From positions 1 through 44,076 of the forward strand of contig CAJOHJ010000016.1 of assembly GCA_905234265.1 (NCBI GenBank): DNA of 44,076 nt, read 5' to 3'. The first letter of the stretch is position 1. Every line of letters begins with the position of its first letter. Positions 33,253-39,834 of this stretch are shown one piece after another. The position numbers and the translations under genes are program-made. Under the pieces are notes generated by a model that was not told the DNA's origin, did not search any database, and worked only from the letters and a program-made list of their open reading frames with translations. Source of the DNA: an uncultured Prevotella sp. (GTDB taxonomy: Bacteria; Bacteroidota; Bacteroidia; Bacteroidales; Bacteroidaceae).

Positions 33253-34329
33253 ATGGTCTGGACGAAGCAACGACTGAACAATCTGTTTTTCATCATCGGC
33301 TGTGCAGCATGCGTCATCATGCTGCTGACATTCGACGTCAGCTTCAGCGAGCTTTGGCAGCACCTGACGCATGCCGGCTACTGGCTGATACCCATCATTG
33401 GCGTATGGCTGCTGGTGTATGGGCTGAATGCACTGGCCTGGCAGGCAATCATAAAGGGAAACTGCAGGGACAACACCCCCACCCCATCACCCAACACCCA
33501 ACACCCAACACCCAAACTTCCCTCGTTCTGGCGCATTTACCGGCTAACCATAACGGGCTATGCGCTAAACTATGCGACTCCCGTGGGCGGACTGGGCGGC
33601 GAGCCGTACCGCATCATGGAGCTTTCCAAGGACATCGACAAGCAGCACGCCACGTCGAGCGTCATACTCTATGCCATGATGCACTTCTTCGCTCATTTCT
33701 GGTTCTGGTTCGTCAGCATATTCATCTACCTGGCACTGGCAGCCGTCGGCGATATGCCAATGACGACGGCCATAGGCATCATACTGGCAGTGATAGTGGC
33801 CTTCTGCCTGCTAGCGTTCTACATCTTCTCTAAGGGCTACCGCAACGGGCTGGTAATCTACGTGCTGGGCCTCATCGGCAAGATACCGTTCCTGCGTGGC
33901 TGGAGCCGCCGCTTCCGCGGCAATCATGCTGCCGCACTGCGCAACATCGACGAGCAGATTGCATCGCTCTACGGGCAGGACACGAAGGCTTTCTACAGCA
34001 GCCTGCTGCTGGAATTTGCGTCAAGAGTGGTGCAGAGCAGCGAGGTGATGTTCATGCTCCTGCTCTTCGGCATCGACTGCGGCGGAGGCTTCAGCGGACT
34101 GCTGCTGACGTATCTGCACTCCATACTGATAGTATCGTTCACCACCCTGTTTGCCAACCTGATAGGCTTCCTGCCCATGCAGATAGGCGTGCAGGAAGGC
34201 GGCTTCGTAATATCCATAGCAGCACTCGGCCTGTCGGCGGCGGTAGGCATCTTCGTAAGCATCATCTGCCGCGTGAGGGAGATTATATGGATTGCCATAG
34301 GCATGATGCTGATGAAAATAAAAAGCTGA
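33253..34329 (+). CDS. UPF0104 / LPG-synthase-type membrane protein (flippase-like)
   Basis: 358 residues with about eight hydrophobic segments (LFFIIGCAACVIMLLTF, YWLIPIIGVWLLVYGLNAL, AIGIILAVIVAFCLLAFYIF and others). The conserved NYATPVGGLGGEPYR (about 106-120) is the hallmark loop of the lysylphosphatidylglycerol-synthase transmembrane family, and MQIGVQEGGFV near the end is the second family motif. Members without a catalytic domain are thought to move lipids across the membrane. Following an aminotransferase and a phosphatidyltransferase, it may export their lipid product (inference). Residues about 74-88 (NTPTPSPNTQHPTP) are encoded by a heptamer tract and lie in a loop before a conserved segment. 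Confidence 0.82.
   Translation: MVWTKQRLNNLFFIIGCAACVIMLLTFDVSFSELWQHLTHAGYWLIPIIGVWLLVYGLNALAWQAIIKGNCRDNTPTPSPNTQHPTPKLPSFWRIYRLTITGYALNYATPVGGLGGEPYRIMELSKDIDKQHATSSVILYAMMHFFAHFWFWFVSIFIYLALAAVGDMPMTTAIGIILAVIVAFCLLAFYIFSKGYRNGLVIYVLGLIGKIPFLRGWSRRFRGNHAAALRNIDEQIASLYGQDTKAFYSSLLLEFASRVVQSSEVMFMLLLFGIDCGGGFSGLLLTYLHSILIVSFTTLFANLIGFLPMQIGVQEGGFVISIAALGLSAAVGIFVSIICRVREIIWIAIGMMLMKIKS
33474..33515 (+). repeat. Heptamer tract inside the flippase-like gene
   Basis: Six 7-base units, the last four exact CACCCAA. C-rich on the sense strand like the other three tracts in this window, but on the opposite DNA strand. Confidence 0.87.
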
Positions 34330-34335
34330 AGACAG

Positions 34336-34956
34336 ATGTACATAGCAATAGCAGGCAACATAGGCAGCGGCAAGACAACGCTCACGCAGATGCTGGCACA
34401 CCACTACGGATGGGAGCCGCACTTCGAGGCCGTCAGCAACAATCCTTACCTTGAAGACTACTACAAGGACATACGCCGATGGTCGTTCAACCTTGAAGTA
34501 TTCTTCCTCAAGGAGCGCTTCCGCGACCTGCTGGACATCAACAGCGCACGGAAGGACATCGTACAGGACAGGACCATCTACGAAGGCGTCCACGTGTTCA
34601 TGGAAAACAACAAGGACATGGGCAACCTGACGCAGCGCGACTACGAGACTTACATGGAACTCTTCGAACACATGACGAGCATTGTCAAGCTGCCCGACCT
34701 GATGATATACCTCAGGGCGTCGGTGGCGCATCTGGTGGGAAACATACAGAAGCGCGGACGCACATACGAGCAGGCCATTCAGCTGGACTACCTGGAGAAC
34801 CTGAACAGGCGCTACGACGACTTCATCAGCAACAAATACAGGGGGCGCGTGCTGACCATCGACAAGGACAACTGCGACTTCCAGAACAACTCACGCGACT
34901 TCGCAAGAATAATAGACAGCATAGACAGCAACCTCTTCGGACTGTTCCCGGAATAA
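34336..34956 (+). CDS. Deoxynucleoside kinase (first of tandem pair)
   Basis: 206 residues. Phosphorylates deoxynucleosides for salvage in the cytoplasm. P-loop AIAGNIGSGKTT (4-15), FEAVSNNPYLEDYY, RRWSFNLEVFFLKERF, the QDRTIYEG motif (77-84) with its DR pair, and an arginine-rich lid (QKRGRTYEQ). It belongs to the deoxyadenosine/deoxyguanosine kinase group; specificity cannot be read here. It starts six bases after the flippase-like gene, so it is in that transcript. Close in sequence to the next gene. Confidence 0.9.
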   Translation: MYIAIAGNIGSGKTTLTQMLAHHYGWEPHFEAVSNNPYLEDYYKDIRRWSFNLEVFFLKERFRDLLDINSARKDIVQDRTIYEGVHVFMENNKDMGNLTQRDYETYMELFEHMTSIVKLPDLMIYLRASVAHLVGNIQKRGRTYEQAIQLDYLENLNRRYDDFISNKYRGRVLTIDKDNCDFQNNSRDFARIIDSIDSNLFGLFPE

Positions 34957-35001
34957 GGTAATCTTTTAAACTTTTCACTATTCTCTTTACACATTAAAAC
35001 C

Positions 35002-35640
35002 ATGCACATAGCTATAGCCGGAAACATAGGCAGCGGCAAGACCACGCTGACCAGACTGCTGGCACACCGCTACGGGTGGACGCCACGCTTCGAGCCTGTC
35101 GACAACAACCCATATCTGGCAGACTTCTATGCCGACATGCCACGGTGGGCATTCAACCTGCAGGTGTACTTCCTGAACAAGCGCTTCAAGGAAGTGGTGG
35201 AGATTTCCAAGTCGGAGGAGACCATCATCCAGGACCGCACAATCTTCGAGGATGCACGCATCTTCGCGCCGAACCTGCACGGGCAGGGGATGATGTCGGA
35301 CAGGGACTTCGAAAACTACAGCGACCTCTTCGACCTGATGATGTCGCTGGTGAAGCTGCCTGACCTTATGATATATATACGCGCAAGCATTCCAACCCTT
35401 GTGGCGCAGATCCAGAAGCGCGGACGCGAATATGAGCAGACCATGCGCCTTGACTACTTGCAGGGACTGGAAAAAAGATATGAAGAGTGGATTGCAACCT
35501 ACAAGGGACCGCTGATAATCGTCGAGGGAGACCGCTGCAAATTCGGCGACAACCCTGAGCACCTGAAGGAAGTCACGGACATGATTGATGCCAAGCTCTT
35601 CGGTCTCTTCCCAATGGACGAGAATAACTCGCAGAGATAA
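35002..35640 (+). CDS. Deoxynucleoside kinase (second of tandem pair)
   Basis: 212 residues with the same landmarks as its upstream paralogue: P-loop AIAGNIGSGKTT, PVDNNPYLADFY, RWAFNLQVYFLNKRF, IQDRTIFED and IQKRGREYEQ. In lactobacilli, paired kinases form a dAK/dGK heterodimer, so this pair may do likewise (inference). The end is odd: the last codons and stop (NNSQR*, 35625-35640) coincide with a fragment of the 21-nt repeat (TAACTCGCAGAGATAA), so the repeat seems to have replaced the original C-terminus. A terminator follows at once. Confidence 0.9.
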   Translation: MHIAIAGNIGSGKTTLTRLLAHRYGWTPRFEPVDNNPYLADFYADMPRWAFNLQVYFLNKRFKEVVEISKSEETIIQDRTIFEDARIFAPNLHGQGMMSDRDFENYSDLFDLMMSLVKLPDLMIYIRASIPTLVAQIQKRGREYEQTMRLDYLQGLEKRYEEWIATYKGPLIIVEGDRCKFGDNPEHLKEVTDMIDAKLFGLFPMDENNSQR

Positions 35641-35643
35641 AAA

Positions 35644-35678
35644 AAAGATGGCGAAACTCTCAGAATTTCGCCATCTTT
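35644..35678. terminator. Bidirectional terminator between kinase and ribH
   Basis: 13-bp stem AAAGATGGCGAAA (35644-35656) / TTTCGCCATCTTT (35666-35678). The final ribH codons and stop (35660-35662) lie in the hairpin, as in the terminator at 6371. Confidence 0.9.
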
Positions 35679-36130
35679 ATTGCTACTACGGCGCACTCGT
35701 CGCCTTTGTTTCCCAGCCTGCCTCCTGCACGGTCTTTTGCCTGCTGGAAGTCTTCTGTTGTCAGCAGTCCGAAGACTACGGGGACGCTGGAGGTAGCGTT
35801 CAGCCTGGCAATGCCAGCCGTAACGCCCTGACAGATATAGTCGAAGTGGGGCGTCTCGCCGCGTATCACCGAGCCTAATATTATCACAGCGTCGTAGCCG
35901 TCGTTCAGTGTCATCTGGTGAGCGCCGTAGATAAGTTCGAAACTGCCGGGTACGGTCTTCACGTGTATGTTCTCTGGCAGCGCTCCATGCTTCTCAAGCG
36001 TGGATGTGCATCCTTCGAGGAGCGCACCGGTGATTTCCGGGTTCCATTCAGCAACAACGATGCCAAACGTCATGTTAGAGGCGTCAGGCACCGTTGCAGT
36101 GTTGTATTCAGAAAGATTTTTCGTGGCCAT
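35660..36130 (-). CDS. ribH: 6,7-dimethyl-8-ribityllumazine synthase
   Basis: 156 residues. Condenses the ribityl pyrimidinedione with dihydroxybutanone phosphate, the penultimate riboflavin step, in an icosahedral or pentameric complex. Landmarks: [23 protein letters not shown] (about 61-72), [17 protein letters not shown] (catalytic His in this loop) and [12 protein letters not shown]. It starts one base after the stop of the upstream TPR gene, so translation is likely coupled. No other rib genes are in the window. Confidence 0.95.
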   Translation of the reverse strand: MATKNLSEYNTATVPDASNMTFGIVVAEWNPEITGALLEGCTSTLEKHGALPENIHVKTVPGSFELIYGAHQMTLNDGYDAVIILGSVIRGETPHFDYICQGVTAGIARLNATSSVPVVFGLLTTEDFQQAKDRAGGRLGNKGDECAVVAIKMAKF

Positions 36131-36131
36131 T

Positions 36132-36791
36132 TTACTTCACGCTGGTACGCTCAATGTACTTGTCGATGGTGGAGTACTGCATGGAGTTGAAGTACTTTTC
36201 CTTGACCTGCTGGTAAAGCTTAAGGGCCTCTTCTTTCTTGCCCTGGCTTTCCAGAATTTCGCCAGCCTGGATGAGGTATGTCGGCGACAGAGAGTTATTG
36301 TCGGCCATCTTGGCGGCCTTGACGAGATGCTCAACAGCCTTGTCAAGCTGCTTCAGGTTGGCATAGGCATTTCCCAGTGCGCCTTCTGCTGCCGGAGATA
36401 CCATTTTGTCGCCCTTGCCGCTGAAAGCCTCCAGAGCGTCGACGGCCTCCTGCCACTTGCCAAGGTTGGCCTGGCAGATGCCTACGTAGAGGTTAGCCAG
36501 GTTGCCGGCGTCGGTGGAACCGTAGTCGGCAGCTACCTTCTTGAAGCCTTCAAGTGCCTTGTCGTACTGCTGCTGGCCGAAGAGTTCCTGGCTCTTTGCC
36601 AGCTCCGTGCTGGCCTTCTCGGCACGCGGAGTGAAATAATAGCTGTTCAGCATGATAGCGCATACTACAACTACAACCACTGCCACTACGGCAGCAATGA
36701 TTGCCTTCTTGTTCTTCTCAAAGAATGCTTCGGTCTTAGTGACCTGCTGCTCTACGTTTTCCTGGGCAGCATTTTGAATGTTTTTTGCCAT
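36132..36791 (-). CDS. TPR protein with N-terminal membrane anchor
   Basis: 219 residues. A cytoplasmic N-terminus of about 30 residues, one membrane helix ([19 protein letters not shown], about 32-50), then a periplasmic tail of TPR-like repeats: [86 protein letters not shown]. The architecture is like E. coli YfgM, a partner of the translocon and periplasmic chaperones, although the match is by layout only. Consensus promoter 53 bases upstream; operon with ribH. Confidence 0.82.
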   Translation of the reverse strand: MAKNIQNAAQENVEQQVTKTEAFFEKNKKAIIAAVVAVVVVVVCAIMLNSYYFTPRAEKASTELAKSQELFGQQQYDKALEGFKKVAADYGSTDAGNLANLYVGICQANLGKWQEAVDALEAFSGKGDKMVSPAAEGALGNAYANLKQLDKAVEHLVKAAKMADNNSLSPTYLIQAGEILESQGKKEEALKLYQQVKEKYFNSMQYSTIDKYIERTSVK

Positions 36792-36843
36792 TATTGTCTT
36801 GTTTTTATTTTCGTTCTCGGTCTTTTTTGCAGAAAATCGCGTG

Positions 36844-36875
36844 CAAAGTTACGAATAAGCCAAGAAACGCCCAAA
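36844..36875 (-). promoter_or_regulatory. Promoter of the TPR-ribH operon
   Basis: Minus-strand TTTG (36872-36875), 20 bases, TAACTTTG (36844-36851): full consensus. Confidence 0.75.
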
Positions 36876-36936
36876 TTTTTTTTCTTCTTTTTCTGGCGTA
36901 AATCATTCACTGAAAGAAAAATAAAACTGCATTTGC

Positions 36937-36967
36937 TTGTCGCTGTCGAAAAAAAAGACTAATTTTG
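36937..36967 (+). promoter_or_regulatory. Promoter of the histidine kinase gene
   Basis: TTG (36937-36939), 20 bases, TAATTTTG (36960-36967); divergent from the TPR-ribH promoter. The leader has an ACCATT-type 7-8-base repeat (36994-37017) just before the start codon. Confidence 0.7.
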
Positions 36968-37022
36968 CCGACACATTATTTATAGACGACTATTTACCAT
37001 TCACCATTTTACCATTTGGGCA

Positions 37023-38285
37023 ATGCTGCTGACTGACACTGTTTTCCACTGGCTGTCTGAGACGCTTACGAGGCTTGACATACTGCCTTGGCTTCTCGGC
37101 ACGCCGCTGATAGCCTTCGGCTGCTGGTTTCTCTTTGCGCAGCGGAAGGCCCACAAGGCTCTGAAGAAGGAACTTGACGTACTGTCGCAGGTAAAGCGCA
37201 ACTCCATAGAATATGAGCTGGTGCTGAAGACGATGCACCTGTGTGTGTGGCGCATGGACCTCGCTACGAGAAGCGTCACCTACGAGAACGACTACCGTGA
37301 GTACTACGGCTCGGTGATGGTCGAGCAGGGCGGCGACTTTAGCAGCCTGCTGTCGCACATGCCCGAGCCCCATGCCGCTGCTGTGAGCGACGGCATTTCC
37401 GACCTTGCCGCCGACCGCATAGAGAACTTCCACGAGCAGTATCAGGTGAGCAATCCGCAGACGGGCCAGACCTACTGGGCCGAGAGCTTTGCCATCGTCG
37501 ACAAGCGCGACGCTGCCGGCAAGCCGCTAACCATCGTTGGGGCGTCCATGCGCATCGACCACCAGAAGGAGATAGAGGACGCGCTAATGGAAGCCCTCTA
37601 CCACGCTGAGGAGAGCGACCGCCTGAAGTCGGCGTTCCTGGCAAACATCTCTCACGAGGTCCGTACACCTCTGAACGCCATCATCGGTTTCAGCGACGTG
37701 CTGCCGATGGCTACAAGCGAAGAGGAACGCAACAGCCTCATAAGCCTCATAAAGAAGAACAATGCGAAGCTGCTGCGGCTCTTCGACGACACCGTGCGCA
37801 TGTCGAAGCTCGAGGCACGCGGCGGCGAGGCCATCAGGAAGAGGAAGTTCGACCTTCACGCCATGCTCAGCGGCATTGCAGCCAAATACAAGGCGGAGAG
37901 CGAGGAAACGGGCGTCGTGCTGACCGTCGACGACAACACGCACATGACGCTCAACGCCGACGAGGACCGCCTGTCGGAAGTCGTCAACCAATATGTCAAC
38001 AACGCCTTCAAGTTCACCGCCAAGGGCGTCATCACGTTAGGCCAGACGCTGACGGGAAGCACCGTTCGCATCTGGGTGAGAGACACCGGCAAGGGCATTC
38101 CCGAGGACAAGTGCAACATCCACCTCTTCGACCGCTTCGTCAAGCTCGACGACTTCGGAGAAGGCAGCGGCCTCGGCCTCAGCATCTGCCGCAGCATAGC
38201 CCTGTCGATGAACGGCAAGGTGGGCGTGGAGTCGACAGTGGGGCAAGGCTCCACCTTCTGGATAGAAATCAACCTGGAGGACTGA
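37023..38285 (+). CDS. Membrane sensor histidine kinase
   Basis: 420 residues. One hydrophobic segment (about 21-39, PWLLGTPLIAFGCWFLF), a short coiled region, a PAS-like sensor (about 60-180, with YWAESFAIVDKRDAAGKPL and GASMRIDHQKEIEDAL) and a kinase core: HisKA with the phosphoacceptor His211 in ANISHEVRTPLNAIIGFSD, N-box NNAFKFTAKG (Asn327), G1 DTGKGIP (354-360) and G2 GEGSGLGLS (379-387). No receiver domain or response-regulator gene adjoins, so its partner is elsewhere. Gene 38301 starts 15 bases later and may share the transcript. The signal sensed is unknown. Confidence 0.92.
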   Translation: MLLTDTVFHWLSETLTRLDILPWLLGTPLIAFGCWFLFAQRKAHKALKKELDVLSQVKRNSIEYELVLKTMHLCVWRMDLATRSVTYENDYREYYGSVMVEQGGDFSSLLSHMPEPHAAAVSDGISDLAADRIENFHEQYQVSNPQTGQTYWAESFAIVDKRDAAGKPLTIVGASMRIDHQKEIEDALMEALYHAEESDRLKSAFLANISHEVRTPLNAIIGFSDVLPMATSEEERNSLISLIKKNNAKLLRLFDDTVRMSKLEARGGEAIRKRKFDLHAMLSGIAAKYKAESEETGVVLTVDDNTHMTLNADEDRLSEVVNQYVNNAFKFTAKGVITLGQTLTGSTVRIWVRDTGKGIPEDKCNIHLFDRFVKLDDFGEGSGLGLSICRSIALSMNGKVGVESTVGQGSTFWIEINLED

Positions 38286-38300
38286 CAACTGCCCACCGCC

Positions 38301-39080
38301 ATGCAGACGAAGAATATTTTGCTCATCACGAGGGCAGTCCGCTTTTCTCCCGGCAAGGGTGCCGCCGGCGACAAGGCCATCATGGACGCCGTGGCCGGAA
38401 GGCTCGCGGCGATGGGCCTATGCTGCGACACATGCAGCGAGGAACAGCTGTCCATCGGGCAGCTTTCGGCAGCCGCCGTGTGTGCCTCCATGGGCCGCGA
38501 CGACGGGACGCTGCGCCTGCTCTCCGCAGCCGAGCAGATGGGCGCGACGGTGCTTAATGCCACCGCGGCCGTGCGGCTGTGCAATCACCGTGGCGAGCTT
38601 ACGGAACTGTTGGAGAGGGAGGGTATTCCCGTGCCGCCGACGACAGGCAGCAGCGGCTACTGGGTGAAGCGTGCCGACGCATGCTCCCAGCAGTCCGGCG
38701 ACGTGGTGTTTGCCGCAACGGCCGGAGAGGCCGAGACCGCCGCCAGACAGATGAAGACCCGCGGCATCGGCACGACAGAGACGCGGGCCAATGTCGACGG
38801 CAGGCACGTCAAGTTCTACGGCGTCAGTGGCACTGGCTTTTTCAGACAGTACACCGACAGCAGTCAGGCTTTCGACTGCCCGGCTCTTGAGACCATTGCC
38901 GCGAGGGCGGCACAGACGGCAGGACTCGACATCTACGGCGGCGACTGCATAGTGCGCCCCGACGGTAGCCCGGTCATCGTCGACCTCAACGACTGGCCCA
39001 GCTTTGCACCGTGCCGCGACGATGCCGCCATGGCGATAGCGGATAGGATTGTTGGGGAGATTGAGAGATTGAGAGAATGA
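38301..39080 (+). CDS. ATP-grasp-like protein of unknown substrate
   Basis: 259 residues. The N-terminal half resembles a pre-ATP-grasp domain (ILLITRAVRFSPGKGAAGDK; SMGRDDGTLRLLSAAEQMGATVLN). RGELTELLEREGIPVPPTT is the usual entry to the ATP-grasp fold; WVKRADA holds a possible ATP lysine; VKFYGVSGTGFFRQYT and DIYGGDCIVRPDGSPVIVDLNDWPSF give the acidic and Asn metal ligands (D-C-I, D-L-N). It is shorter than most ATP-grasp ligases (about 300), so parts of the central domain look reduced. Possible roles are peptide or amino-acid ligation, or phosphorylation of a polyol as in the related inositol-phosphate kinases; context does not decide. The last codons (EIERLRE) and stop come from octamer repeat. 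Confidence 0.65.
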   Translation: MQTKNILLITRAVRFSPGKGAAGDKAIMDAVAGRLAAMGLCCDTCSEEQLSIGQLSAAAVCASMGRDDGTLRLLSAAEQMGATVLNATAAVRLCNHRGELTELLEREGIPVPPTTGSSGYWVKRADACSQQSGDVVFAATAGEAETAARQMKTRGIGTTETRANVDGRHVKFYGVSGTGFFRQYTDSSQAFDCPALETIAARAAQTAGLDIYGGDCIVRPDGSPVIVDLNDWPSFAPCRDDAAMAIADRIVGEIERLRE

Positions 39081-39096
39081 GAGATTGAGAGAATGA
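39057..39096 (+). repeat. Octamer repeat at the ATP-grasp/HAD junction
   Basis: About five units of GAGATTGA or GAGAATGA. One TGA (39078-39080) ends the ATP-grasp gene, and the ATG of the last GAGAATGA starts the HAD gene at 39093. Confidence 0.9.
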
Positions 39097-39791
39097 AGAC
39101 AGGCGACGGACAGACATATATTTTCGACTACGGAGGCACGCTTGACACTGGCGGATGCCACTGGGGCATCCTGCTGTGCGACTTGTGCCGCCAGCAAGGG
39201 GTGCCTGCCAGCGACGAGAGGCTGCGCGAAGCCTACGTCTACGGTGAGCGGATGCTGGGCAGCGGACAGATTGTCAAGCCCACCGACACTTTCCGGCAGA
39301 CGCTGCAGGCGAAGCTGCACATAGCCCTCGGCCATGCCGGCTGCGAAGAGTATGCCGACGCCGTGGCCGACGCCGCCTACCGTCAGGCTCTGGCACACAC
39401 TGCCCACAGCCGCCGCGTGCTGAGCGTCCTCAAGGAGCGGCACAGGCTGGCCCTGGTGAGCAATTTCTACGGTAACCTCGCCACGGTTCTCCACGAGTTC
39501 TCGCTCGACAACCTGTTCACTACCGTCGTGGAGAGCGCCGCCGTGGGTGTGCGGAAGCCGTCGCCGGAAATCTTCATGCATGCCATCAGGGAGCTGCACT
39601 GCCAGCCGTCCGAGGTAACCATCGTCGGCGACAGCCTGAAGAACGACATTGCTCCCGGCCTTCAGCTCGGCTGCAGGACCGTCTGGCTGAAAGGGCGGCA
39701 GTGGGGCGACGCCGGCACTGACTGCTGCCGGCCGGCACTGACCATCGGGGACTTAGAGGAACTGGTGGAGAATGGGAAAATGAGCAAATGA
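39093..39791 (+). CDS. HAD-superfamily hydrolase-like protein
   Basis: 232 residues. Motif I is YIFDYGGTLDTGG: nucleophile Asp12 is present, but the usual second Asp two residues later (DxD) is Gly14. Motif II lies in ALVSNFYGN, the motif III Lys in VRKPSPEIF and motif IV is IVGDSLKNDI. The cap is a helical insertion (about 20-90). Most HAD phosphatases need both Asp; DxG types occur among dehalogenase- and YihX-like groups, so the reaction is uncertain. It could serve the ATP-grasp gene before it or the nucleotidyltransferase further on (inference). Its start ATG and its C-terminal residues plus stop (ENGKMSK*) are both encoded in octamer repeat. Confidence 0.8.
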   Translation: MKTGDGQTYIFDYGGTLDTGGCHWGILLCDLCRQQGVPASDERLREAYVYGERMLGSGQIVKPTDTFRQTLQAKLHIALGHAGCEEYADAVADAAYRQALAHTAHSRRVLSVLKERHRLALVSNFYGNLATVLHEFSLDNLFTTVVESAAVGVRKPSPEIFMHAIRELHCQPSEVTIVGDSLKNDIAPGLQLGCRTVWLKGRQWGDAGTDCCRPALTIGDLEELVENGKMSK

Positions 39792-39834
39792 GAGAATGAG
39801 AAAATGAGAAATTGAGAAATTGAGAGAATGAGAA
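39770..39834 (+). repeat. Octamer repeat at the HAD/DUF5686 junction
   Basis: Eight or more units (GAGAATGA, GAAATTGA, GAAAATGA). It provides the stop of the HAD gene (39789-39791) and the ATG (39828) of the DUF5686 gene. Confidence 0.9.
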
